Assembly (NCBI GenBank): GCA_003996215.1
Contig: QJPP01001842.1
Coordinates: 434,001 to 498,000 of the forward strand
Direction of reading: 5' to 3'
Length of the DNA stretch: 64,000 nucleotides
Source: Jaltomata sinuosa
Taxonomy: Eukaryota > Streptophyta > Magnoliopsida > Solanales > Solanaceae
The notes under the pieces were generated by a model. It saw only the letters and a program-made list of their open reading frames with translations. It had not been told where the DNA came from and made no database searches. A program made the translations under genes and the position numbers. This document shows positions 45,961-57,035 of this stretch, piece after piece (position 1 is the first letter of the stretch; every line of letters begins with the position of its first letter).

Positions 45961-47176
45961 TATGTGGTCTATGAGTATACCTCCATGGACCCTATCATAC
46001 CTTGGCAACTGGCTATGGACCGATGCGTGTGCTAGGAGAAAGGGTGTACAGTGAAGTAGAGGTACATGAGCAGTGTCCTTCTATTGGTCCTGCTTCTATT
46101 GGGCCTTTTGGGTACCAGAGAGGGAACATACAGGTTATTATCACACCAGCTTCATCATACCATTATCATGCATATTGTATTTCGATTCCACCCTTGTTTG
46201 CTGTGTGCTCAGTGTATGCTTCAGTTGTATGAGTGGCTGGAGGGTTTGTTTTCACTTAATTGTGTTCCTCAGTTGTATGGGCAGCTATTTGGGACTGTAG
46301 GTAGATTATATTACTCCTTTCATGTTATAAGAGCTTGTTATGACCTTCGATACCAGTTGGATTAGTGATTATTAGTTTGTTGAGGCCCCGACTTTTGGAA
46401 TGAGATTATTGAGGGGCTAGTGGGTCCTAATATTAAGTTTCTATTTTTGTATTCTTCTGAGCAGTTGTGGAATTCTATTCTTATCCTGGTTTGTGATTAG
46501 CAGCTCTTGGTACCTTATGGTTTAGTTATTCCATCCTAGGGTTGCACTTGTGAGTTGATTCTGTCTATGCTTATCTGGTAGTTGGGTTTTTAGCATGACT
46601 TTGTTTGTATATCTTCCTGTATGAATATATTTGCTTTCTCCCTTTATTTTCCTTTTACTTGAGGTTACCGGTACACCGCCCTTTTTACTTAAACTCTCTC
46701 TTTATATATACTATTATTGCAAGGATCCCACGTGCATTCCCCTTCCTTTCACCTGTGTTTCTGTGTATGTATTTCTTTTGTGGCTGGCATAGTTTGTTTG
46801 TATTCTTGTTCACTTCTACATGCTAGCATTCATTATTTTGTATGTGGTCTACGAGTAGACCTCCATGGACCCTGTCATTCTTGGGAAACTGGCTACGGGC
46901 CGACGTGTATGACAGGAAGGGGGGTGTATGGCGGAGTAGAGGTATATGGGCAGTGTCCTTCCATGGGTCCTACCTCTATTGGGACTTTGGAGTACCAGAG
47001 GAGGAACATACGGGTTATTATCACACCAGCTTCATCATACCATTATCATGCATATTGTATTCCGATTCCACCCTTATTTGTTGTATGCTCAGTGTACGCT
47101 CTGATTGTATGGGCGGTCAGAGGGTTTGTTTTCACTTGATTGTGTTCCTCAGTTGTATCGGCGGATATTCGAGACT
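45961..47176 (+). repeat. Diverged 336-bp direct repeats inside the G LTR
   Basis: 45961-46296 and 46841-47176 align along their length with an 880-bp offset, for example TATGTGGTCTAYGAGTA and TATCACACCAGCTTCATCAT in both. The spacer (46297-46840) is unrelated T-rich sequence. Open frames here are not coding-like. Confidence 0.8.
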
Positions 47177-47540
47177 AGGGTGAGCACCTGACGACCGGGG
47201 CTTGACTGTATGTCATCTTATTGTACTGTTACTCTTTATTTTATTTGGAGATAGTTGTACTAGTCTATTTTGTTACTTCTAGCAGTTGTATTCTATTAGA
47301 AGTCTATGTACTATCTATACCAAGTCTTGGGGTTGGTGTAATTTCTTATATATATATATATGATCGGGTTAGTTGCTTCCGCTTTTTCTCTATCTTATTA
47401 TGCTTTTGCTTATTTCAACTTATCAAGCGTATTGGTTAGGTTGTAGCCCATTACTAACCGTTTTGGGCTACTGAAATTGGTTTTCCTACTGGGGGGTTGT
47501 AGTGCCATCATGACTTGAGAAATCAGGTCGTGAAAGACAA

Positions 47541-47925
47541 ATTCATTTGAATTAATATTTGAGCTTCTTCTAAGTAAAAACAAAGTAATCATTTGTTTAA
47601 AGCATAACCACTTTATTTGAAATTAAGAGACTAATTATTCAATTAATTCCTAATTTTAAATCAAATTTGAGGAAAACAAAACATTTTCAATTTAGACACG
47701 GTTTTCACTTGAAATAATTTTCAAAATATTTTGTTTAAATAAAATTTATTTAATTCAATATAATTAAATACATAATATATATTCTTACTTAAAATGATAG
47801 AATTAGCATGAAAATTGATTTTTGAGGACATTTACTTTTATAAAAACAATTATTTCAAAATTGATTTAAATTGAAGAAGCTCAAAATTAACTTAAAATAT
47901 GGAGGACAAAAATTGAGTGTCAACA
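47541..47925 (-). repeat. Outer end of the split L LTR
   Basis: AT-rich sequence; read on the minus strand it begins TGTTGACACTCAATTTTTG at 47925, a plausible LTR start. It abuts a Tekay-type LTR that lacks its first part, as expected if L inserted there. The flank is AGCTA (47926-47930). No gene is present. Confidence 0.45.
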
Positions 47926-49636
47926 AGCTAAACGTGGGGTCCGATGTATACTCCCTATTGAGAGGACCCAATATACCTTGCCAAGGTATAGAGGCATGAC
48001 TGGCGTGATCACTGGTTCTAATACCCAACTGAAGGGCTAAATAAACCTACAGTAGCACGTAGTTCTGGGACTTTAGGTACGCTGAACCTTAGTCTCGGTG
48101 CTAAGTAATACTCCCAAACTGAATACTGATAGCTCATTTAAAACTAAAGTTCTGGAATGCTGCATCAGAACCTAATTTATCTAGATGATTTCTGAAAGAC
48201 TGTATAACTGAAAACTATTCATGAAGCTTGTGGACATATCTAGATGGCATACTAATCATGATACTTACTAAGTCTGTAATCATTGATGGCATATGTTGAA
48301 AGTCCATATTTAAAACATATTCTTGTAAAATATACTGAGGGTAAGCTGAAGCCTGCTCAATCATGAGAAGTTTTAGAGAAAACCTGTAGACTGACAACTG
48401 GCTAATTTCATGCTTAAAAATGAATGCTAGTAATCTAGGTTAAATTCTGAAGAAAACTAATTCTCATAAAAGTACTATAATTTTAGGCTAAATTATTAAT
48501 TTCTTAAAATTCTTGTAAAAGCTCATGCAAGTCATTGAAAATATGGTACAAATCTTTTAAAATAGGATATAAATCATAAAGACTGAATTCTGTAAAATTT
48601 AGCATGATTGGGTAAGAACCCTAGTTTCTGAATCATGAAATTTGAAATAGAAGACTGAGGATTTGGGCATAAGGGCATACTAAACCCTTACTGAATACCC
48701 ACATACCTGGTTGGATGATAATCCTTGAAGAGAAATCTGAAATTGAAGCTTAGGGTAGAAGCCCTAGGTCTGAACTTTGGACAAGAACACTCTTCTCTTC
48801 TTTGAAATGGACTTGAAAGAAATAATGAGAAAAACTGACAGTTTGGAGGTATTTTACTTAATAAAATAAGCCTAAAACTATTTATAGTCGAAGCTAAAAT
48901 AAGAATGAATGGTCTGAAATACCCCTGGGAAACTAAATTTAAAACTGCTAAAATTCTCGAAACATCAAACCACAGATTAATTGACAGATCGTGGTTCTGA
49001 ATGAGGACCATCGACTGAGTCGTGGTTCTGTCCTTGAGTTCTGGGGGTTCTCTAAAGGTGATTCCACGAGTTACAGTATGGACCATCATTCAAAATAATG
49101 ACCCATGAAGTCACCCATGGAAACCTGGAAGAAAGGCTAAAAATTGACAAACCACGGGTCATAGTACAGACCGTGGTTTTGGTCTACGGGTCGTTGACCA
49201 ACCCGTCATTTTGAAGGTGAAGATTCTAAGTTTCAGGTCTGTTTTCATGAGTCACAATATTGACGGTGGTTCTGTTCTATGGGTCGCTATCCCATCCATA
49301 GAAACTGACAGTACTATAGTAAAATAAATATAACTTTTTACTCCAGACTCTAATTAATGCTCGGTCAGCGGCGTTGGAAAGTAGATTCAAAGACCTTTAA
49401 TTTGGTGGTATAGGACACCTAACTCTTTATATTCTAGGAGTTATGATCATTTGAAGTTGATCCTAGTTTAGTCATACATGAAAACTTCTTTGGTTGGGGC
49501 GCTTTTGACATGACTTGTTGAAAGGAGTTTCTTATGCACATGATTCGAATCCAAAACACTTTCCACACTAGGAAATTGATCATGAAACTTATGGAAAGTA
49601 ATTAAGGTCTTAGCTTAGAATTTTTGGGGTGTAAGA
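47926..49636 (-). repeat. 3' LTR of element I, start missing
   Basis: Homologous to the H and A LTRs; for example GTAGTTCTGGGACTTTAGG near 48058 parallels A near 5213. It ends GGGGTGTAAGA at 49636, followed by ATATCTCTCCCTTGGGATC, the purine tract on the minus strand. Palindrome cluster at about 48960-49310. No gene is present. Confidence 0.75.
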
Positions 49637-51840
49637 ATATCTCTCCCTTGGGATCATTCTTCCTCGAATGAAGACTAACTAAGCTAGGATGGTAGGGAAA
49701 GAACTGCAATCCCACCAACTGAGTTCTAAAAGTTGAAGTATTGACGTGGTAACTGATTTCTGACTGAAATATGAACTGGGATGGATTCGTGAGACCTACA
49801 TGCATACTGGGAGCATAGGGACACCGATTGGACATGAAACTGAATATCCAACATGATAACTGCTATGGAGTGAGGGTAGGGACTTAGCTGAAACTCATAA
49901 AGAATGAATGCATTCATAGAAATCGTAGTTAACTGAAATGAACTTAAAACTGAGAGGAGTAATTGTACGATAAAATTATTCTCTTCTAGACTGAACTTAC
50001 TAGCATGGACTGAATTGAATGTAGGCCTTTCTAGCCTTAGGGGTGATTACCGGTAGGTTTGAACTGGTCTGATATGAGGAGTCTACTATCTTGCTATCTG
50101 AAGCTACTGGACATAAGGTATGAGTACCCTGGGCAGGGAGTAAGAACAAGACTATTACCGCCTTAAATAATATGGTTGACAACTTTTAAGCTTAGGAACA
50201 CCCTTTTTAACTACACCAACTTCTCTGAATACAAAACTTACCATTTGCAACAAAAATTCTCACCAGTGCATATATAGATGCTGAGGTCTGAGCCTAATTA
50301 CCTGCTTTCTCTATGTTCAAGCCTATCTCAACTAAATCTCTTGCATCTAGAGTTACCTCCCAAGAATGATATTCCTTCTAATCACGAAAATCAACTAACC
50401 TTGAGCCCTAATCAATGGGTCACTAAGCACACAAGGCAAAGCCCACATGTATTTCATCATGACATTCAAGCCTATTACTACATCATCTTATGGCTTCTTT
50501 GTAGAGGACACTATATAAGACTTCTCCCCTCTCCCTTAGCATATTTAGGAGTTGCAACTTCAAGAACTTCTATAGAGATACCTACCGAAATTCCCCATCT
50601 AACTATTTCGCATGAAAATTCTTTACCTCGCCTTTCATCCAGAACTACAAGTTAAGGTAGAACCATTTCATCAAAAGAAAATCTATTACTTCCCATCTAA
50701 GCCACTACTTAGCTTTCTCGTCTAACAACTATGACAACATAAACCAAGATCACTGAACGAATTGAGTGTGATCATAAGCATCACGAATGAAGAAATACTG
50801 ATATGTCTTAACTTACACTTAGCGTGATCTAGTCACTCAAGGTGAGGTCTGAGAAGTCAAGTGCAAAGCCCGGAGTGTCTCATATTCTAGATATATGAAG
50901 CATGGTTAGAGTAAGAAAATCATAAGCATGAACTGTTCAAGAAATCTGGTCTGAGCATATACATGATGTAGCATGATTTCATTAGCCATTAAGGCATACC
51001 TTGAGGACTGAACTGAGTATATAGAACTGAGCATATGGTGAGACATGAGTTTACATATATTACGAGTATCATGGCATAAAGCAGGGATTCATAGAATCAT
51101 AGAGAAAGACTGGAATCGCTATCTGGAGCAATTTCTATTTGTTTTAGGAGATGATCATGGACATGAATCTGTATGGAGTGCATGAACTTAGCCATGAGTA
51201 TGACACAAATATGTCTGAGTATAGTTTCATCTTGACTGAAGTACTAGTAAATCCGCTGGAATCAGAGTGGGTCGATATCCCATCATAGCCCTTTATAGAA
51301 TTCTATACTAGTTGAGTCACAACACTCGACTTGGTTCTTCCTTCTATATCTCCCCTTTAGATCAAATATCACCCCTATAAGCCTGTGGATCTCTCTCTTA
51401 TCTAGGCTATAATCAATTAACTCTTGTAAGGTTAGGGCATTACTGTACTCCTAGATGCTAAACTCTCCTTGGTAGGTATAACTGAAGATACTAAACCCTT
51501 TCTAGGTCTTCTTTTGAGGTATCTCTTAGCTTTCTCTTTACCCTTAAGGCTATCACTAGAGGACTCATACTCTTTCTGGTGTATGTAACCACTTCTCCTA
51601 ACACTTAGCAATCCGACCTTTACTTATTCATTTGCTAACATCACTTTTTTAAGTTCACATCCACCTAAATCAACTGAATTAAATCCATTCTAAGGGACTC
51701 AAGATCGTCTATCTATAATCTCCTGAATATCATGCAACAACATACTACTCTGGTTACACATCTACCTTTCTAATGCCTAAGACTCTCTTATTTATCTCAT
51801 GACTTAGTCACGCTTTACAAATTCATCTGGGGTCACATAT
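49637..51840 (-). other. Internal noncoding region of I; no gene seen
   Basis: Starts with the purine tract (49637-49655). The rest has no integrase or other domain. A plus-strand open frame of 125 codons (50278-50655) has no family features and runs against the element, so it is taken as chance. Confidence 0.5.
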
Positions 51841-54115
51841 TGTAATGACCTGTTCATTTGTATTAAAAGGCATGTCATATCAGGTGGGTTATTCGTGCGA
51901 AGAAATAGGTTAGAAAACTTCTGGGTTAAGGAGTTGGAAATCTTGGGCTAGGCTAGTCTCAGATAAATTCTAAGCAATATAAGGTCAAGGGAAATCCGGG
52001 TGTGGATTGGGTATTATATATTGGGTCAATCTAGTTTTTGCGTTAGCCAAGAATTTAAGGAGTTTGGGGGGACTTTTCAAAAATGAATTCAGGTGAGTAT
52101 AGCTCCTGATATTGAAGTTTATGTGAAAGGGTTGGTACAAAACATAAGGATTTCGAAGTGTGTTGTGAAATGGTCCATTTGTGGGGATTTTCTGAGGTTG
52201 TATTCTGTGTCAACCGCCGCGCTATTGCAGCCTATGATGTAGCAAAGAAATTAACACTATAATGGAAGTTAACGCCAGTCAGCACCGCTATTGTAGTAGG
52301 TTCTACTATGGTGGTAATGCTATACCAGAGCATGGACCACTATAGTAGAGCGACGGGATCAGAAAACTCAAAAAATGGGTTTTATATTTTTCATTCTCTC
52401 CTATTCAACCTCAAAATAGATGAGGGTTGCTCCAAAAAACCTCCTAGGCTACTCCAACTCTTGGGAGTCATGGGGAGGGGAGATTTCGGCTAAAAAGATG
52501 CAAAATCATGGATTTTGGGCCTGTCATCCATCGAGGAACACCTTCACAGAACTAGAAATTGCACTGTGCAGCTTCTTGACATCCAGGTAGGCTAGGTTTT
52601 CTTTATTGAGTAGATTGACCCACTTCTATTTCCTACTTGTTGTATAGTTGAAAAAGAGAATCCATGTTTAGGCCCTCGGGCATGAAGTCTGGAGGAGAAT
52701 TGCTGTGGTTGGATTATTTAATCAAGAATTGATTAAGTTGTGATCATTTATTATGAAATTCGGGTTGTTATGATTAATTTGGTATTGTGTGATTATAAAA
52801 TCTGAGGACTAGGGTGTCGAGAATATTTGGGGAACCGGGAACCTTGATAATTAAACCATAGGTTAAAGGGGGGATTCTCTAAAATATTGTTATAAGAAAC
52901 TAGAATATCATAATTGGTTGAATTACCAAGGTTAGGGGAGGTCTCTCCCCATGTTGTATTTTTTGATACTAGAAGGAGGGTCAGGACTGATGTATCTACT
53001 AGTATGTGTTAAAGGGTGAATTGGGGTTAGTCTTCGGACGAGACTTCAAGGTTAAGTTTATGTACTCAGAATGGGGGTTGGTGATGGTTGCTGATTTCTA
53101 ATATGCATTATGTGTTCACGTACTATTTCTTAGTAATGTATGAGTTGCATATTTGGGGAATGATTTATGAATGTCTAGTTGTCCGGTAGTCAGTCTTGTG
53201 AAATAAACTTGTTTTGTTTTCTTGTTGGTTTTACAGTATGTTTGTTCATTAGTTGTGATTCATTGGACTTGGTGTGACATTCAGTTGGCTCGGGCACCAC
53301 GCCATGTGCGGGAATACTAATGATTGGCTTAGGTACCATGCCAAGTATGGGTATACTAACGGTTGGCTCAGGTACCATACCTGGTACAGGAAATACTAAC
53401 GGTTGGCTCGGGTACCACACCTGGTACAAGTTTTACATTGGTTTTCTCGGGTACCATGCCTGGTACGGGTTAATTATGCATTATTGACTATATTTGTCGA
53501 TGGTTCCATGAGTGTACCGAGTTTATTGTTAAATCTGTGATTGCTTACATTGGTCTTTGAGAGGCCGGGTTATTACACTTAAATATGGGGGTCCTGGGGT
53601 TGGCCAAGCATTGCATGTTAACACCTAAGTGTTGGTCTAGGGATCCTTGATTGTTTCGGGAAATGAAAAAGGGTAAATGTCATGTTTATTATTATTGTTT
53701 AATGATTGTTGAACTTGTTCTCTATGGTTGATAAGTAAAAAGGTAGACTGAGAGTTTGGAGTTGTTCTACTGGTTGTTATTATATGTTGCACTGCATTAC
53801 TCAGAGCAGGTTTACTTATTGTTCTTTATATGTTGGGTTCCTGCGAGGGCCGAGATTTATTATTATTTGGCATATAGTTGGTCCTTGAAGGGTCGGGTTA
53901 GTGTGCTTAAGTGACAAGGTGGTTCTCTTGTGAACCAGGGCCGTATCATATGGGCATAGATAATGTACTAGGGATCCTTGCTTTGTCCGAATTATGTAAA
54001 AAGGATGTATGTTGGTTGTCACTAAGAATTGTCAATGTCAGCTAGACTTGCTACGTGTTGTTGATAAGCTAAGGAGGAGACTTGTGGTCTGGTTATAATG
54101 TTGTTTGTTGTTACT
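51841..54115 (+). repeat. Element J: LTR cut by F
   Basis: Begins TGTAATGACCTGTTCATTTG at 51841, a start like G's, with CATAT as the preceding 5 bases. Inverted motifs (ACCGCTATTG, CTACTATGGTGG) lie at 52210-52345, followed by a TATA-like TTTATATTTT near 52380. A 39-bp minisatellite and diverged repeats of about 130 bp follow. It is truncated at the F LTR; the rest would lie beyond the window. No gene is present. Confidence 0.6.
53286..53469 (+). repeat. 39-40-bp minisatellite in J LTR
   Basis: About 4.6 units starting GGCTCGGGTACCA. Several units contain GTACCA(N4)TGGTAC, a 6-bp inverted repeat. Downstream, 53549-53680 and 53878-54010 are a second, diverged repeat pair. Confidence 0.8.
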
Positions 54116-55045
54116 TGTCGAGTATTAATACGCCCAAATTATAACTCCAATTATGAAGCGGAAGCGGTCATCGTCAAATATAGAACCCAACAGAGGTTGG
54201 GGTCGATCCCACAGGGAATAAGGTGCAAATTAAGTCGTTAGTGAATTAGATGACTAGTAATCAATAGTTTCCGGTAAATAGGGGGGTTTGTGTGAACAAT
54301 ATTTGATCAAAACAAATAATAATGTACGATGAATAATCAATATGAGAGTGAACTAGGGAAGTGTTCACCATGGCGTCGTAACAATGTCGACTCAAAGCTT
54401 AACCGGGTCCTTTCTATATGCATGTCACGATGTGATTGAATTAATGGTATCATCTAAACGTTTCTCAACCAAATAGAAGAATTTCCTTTTCAATTCTCTC
54501 GAACTTGAAAAGGTGAGCTTGCTTATTTCAATCCTAAAACATCAAGTAGATTAACCTAGTTACATCATTAATCATAAGACGAGAGTTGGTAGTCTCGGAT
54601 CCTCGTAGTTAATCAAATTTCCCAGTTTTAATCTCTTTACTCAAGCAAATTAAACCTAGGCATGTCCTAATGTTTGCAACCACTAGAAAACGTTAATAAT
54701 GAATGATTAACAACGTGAGAACATAAAGATTGAACCCTACGCTACCCGGAATCTATATTGCTACTTTCGCCATGGCTCCCACAACCCTAGTTGTGGGATG
54801 TTAGTTACTCATGCTATTAGGAGAAGAGAAGAAAATCATATTCAAAATAGAAAGAAGAGATTCTTACGATATATGAACACAAGCTTCAATTATCCAAGAA
54901 CAAGAAAACAAGATCCCAAGAATAATGGAAGAATATGATGAAGAAGAAGACAAACGTGTTTGTCGTATTTCTTCCTCTCAAAAGTCACTCAAAAATATCC
55001 TAGAACTATTGGGTAATGAATAATTAAAATAAACCTAACACAGGG

Positions 55046-55053
55046 TATTTATA
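55046..55053 (-). promoter_or_regulatory. TATA box of F LTR
   Basis: TATAAATA on the minus strand, identical to the box in both E LTRs. Confidence 0.65.
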
Positions 55054-55099
55054 GTAGTCCAGGAAATAAAGTCCAAAAATAGGATTTTCTGAATCCGCG

Positions 55100-55440
55100 T
55101 GGTATTTGACGAGTCGCCTGACGGACCGTCGCCACTGTGATGGGCCGTCACTCCTAGCCGTCGCCACTATCCAGTGCATGCCATCTTTTAGCTCCGACTT
55201 GACTGTTTGGCTGACGGTCAGTCACCCCTGTGACGGGCCATCACGCCAACCGTCGCTGCTATCCAGTGTAGGCTCTCCTTGAGCTCCCACTTGAAGGCTT
55301 GGCTGACGGTCCGTCAAAGGTGTGATGGGCCGTCATGCCAACCGTCGCCGCTATCTAGTGGCTCCTTTAGCTGCTGCCAGGTTTGGTGGCTCTCCTGATG
55401 GTCAGTCACCTGTGTGACGAGCCGTCAGGTCCTCCGTCAA
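55100..55440 (-). promoter_or_regulatory. Palindrome cluster in U3 of F
   Basis: Repeated GACGGWCCGTC motifs occur, such as CTGACGGACCGTCGCC near 55118 and CTGACGGTCCGTCAAAGG near 55303, with GACGGGCCATCA variants. Blocks repeat about every 110-120 bp with shared text like CCGTCGCCGCTATC. Half-sites contain TGACG, the core bound by TGA-type bZIP factors. Confidence 0.6.
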
Positions 55441-55606
55441 GCTCAACCTTTGTTACTTAGCTTGAGTATTTTTACTTCCTTTTTATCCTTGTCTACATTT
55501 CCTGCAAATACAACATAAAAACATCAAAAGACACAAAAGTTGCTCGAAAACTTGCGAGTATTCTTAGTTAAAGGCATCAAATGTGCCGTAGAATCCAGGC
55601 ACATCA

Positions 55607-57035
55607 ACACCCTCAACTTAAAACGTTCGCTTGTCCTCAAGCAACATGACACAAAATAAACTGACGACTCAACTAAGAATACAAACACAAATCCTTAGCA
55701 AATCATGGCCACTCAACAGTCTATTAAATTTAGATCAAGCCACCCTCTGGTAGTGCACAAATGTTTGAAACGCTAACTTGAAAGGATCCAAACATGTCAT
55801 TACGATATGATAGAATATTCTACATACACACGCACAGCTATCCCAACAGTCAATAGATAATACAGAGATCTTGGTGCCCTCACCACAAAGAAGTCCCACA
55901 CACAAGATTTGGGACTAGGTAAGGCGCACACACTCTCAAACGATTTCAAACAATGCACATGCGATGCCATAAGCTTGCCCTTGCTATTCTATTTCAGTTT
56001 TTCAGAAAGCCCCTCAGGATCACTACAGGACTTGTTTTGGCTTGTAATGAGGCTTCGGGTGCAGGTAGGATACGTTTGGGGAATAGTGACTAAACCTTCC
56101 TTGGAATCACCGACCTACTATTTCCACTTAACTTTACTTCGTCCATCTTTATTCACCTTTTTATTCCCTTCTTTCTAGCTACAGGTGCAGCCTCTTTCTT
56201 TTGACAATTATCTTTTTTTTTTTTTTTCATATCTTTTTCGTTTCTTTATCTTTCTTTTCTTAGGCACACACTCGAAATTTTCATTCTGTTCACGACCAAT
56301 CTTATCCATCCTATTTTTCTTATCATTTACCTCTATAGTAGCCACCCTCAACTTAGGCTGATTGCCTGAGTTGAGGTGCACGATGTCCAAGGAAGGACCA
56401 GGGCCAAAATAGGGATTCACAGTTAAACAAGGAACGGTGACAGGTTATTGAAAGAACAGGGTCAATTATGGCTCAAACAGGGATCAAAGGGATTATTTGC
56501 ATTTGGACGGTCTTTTAGGCTAAGTGGACTGCGTACAAAAAGGGCCTGTGATCCTTCCTAAGCAACCAACTTCAAACTTAACAAAATAGACCAGGCAAGT
56601 TCTAGATGCATGCACAGAGTAAGAATTTACAACAATAAGCTCTCACACACTTGGCACCAAGAAACCATACAACTACCAACTATCAAAACATCAGCTCGGC
56701 TTAAGCATAATTACTACAATCATACCCACACAATGACATTCAAGGATCCAGAACAGTCAATTGTTTCAAACATAAGTACAAAATCAAAAATTTCTGAGGG
56801 GGCTCCTTTTTAGTTCAATTTTCAAAAAGCCATGCTTGTTACGGACATCACAACATAACTTAAAATGACAACCTAAACATGCTGGTTATGCTAGATAGCA
56901 CACCGGAGGAAAAGAAACACGGCAATAAAAACCTCCGGTGGTGGTACTCCTACCCCTAACAAAAGAATTTAGCATTGTCCTCAATGCTCACGGAAATAGA
57001 TATTCAGAATAAAGGAATAGGGGTACCTGGGAAAC
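55607..57035 (-). other. F 3' noncoding region with hairpins and purine tract
   Basis: No gene; it includes poly-T near 56210-56230. The purine tract AAGTTGAGGGTGT (minus) abuts the LTR. Hairpin GCTTGTCCTCAAGC (55629-55642) lies 22 bases from the LTR. Hairpin AGCATTGTCCTCAATGCT (56971-56988) lies 47 bases after the ORF3 stop. Confidence 0.65.

Larger units (their letters stand above)
34997..47535 (+). mobile_element. Element G: 3.9-kb solo LTR split by element H
   Basis: Starts TGTAATGACCCTTCTGGTCAT at 34997; after removing H it continues from 44109 to 47535. The flanks GATAA (34992-34996) and GACAA (47536-47540) match at four of five bases, suggesting a target duplication. Total LTR length is 3876 bp. 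No internal region, PBS or purine tract is seen, so it is read as a solo LTR. Its 3' end reads AA instead of CA. Confidence 0.65.
47926..51840 (-). mobile_element. Element I: 3' part of a Tekay-like element
   Basis: A truncated LTR, a purine tract and 2.2 kb of internal sequence on the minus strand. Its first 600 or so LTR bases are missing where L begins, and its interior is cut by J at 51841. No pol domain is reached. Confidence 0.65.
54116..55606 (-). repeat. 3' LTR of element F (1491 bp)
   Basis: The plus strand reads TGTCGAGTATTAATACGCCC to GGCACATCA. The inner boundary is fixed by the purine tract; the outer one is inferred from TG and the change in sequence style. TATA box at 55046-55053 and palindrome cluster at 55100-55440, just upstream of it on the minus strand. 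Confidence 0.75.

Noticed and set aside
45961..47183. Several overlapping open frames of 75-140 codons in the G LTR
   Set aside because: They appear in all three plus frames over the 336-bp duplicates, are Phe/Tyr/Cys-rich and look like composition effects in T-rich DNA.
50278..50655. 125-codon open frame on the plus strand
   Set aside because: It lies in noncoding sequence of element I, opposite to the element, and shows no domain, signal or family resemblance.
55100..55440. CRISPR-like array in the F LTR
   Set aside because: Units are imperfect, blocks of roughly 110-120 bp with palindromes, in a plant LTR, with no leader or cas context.
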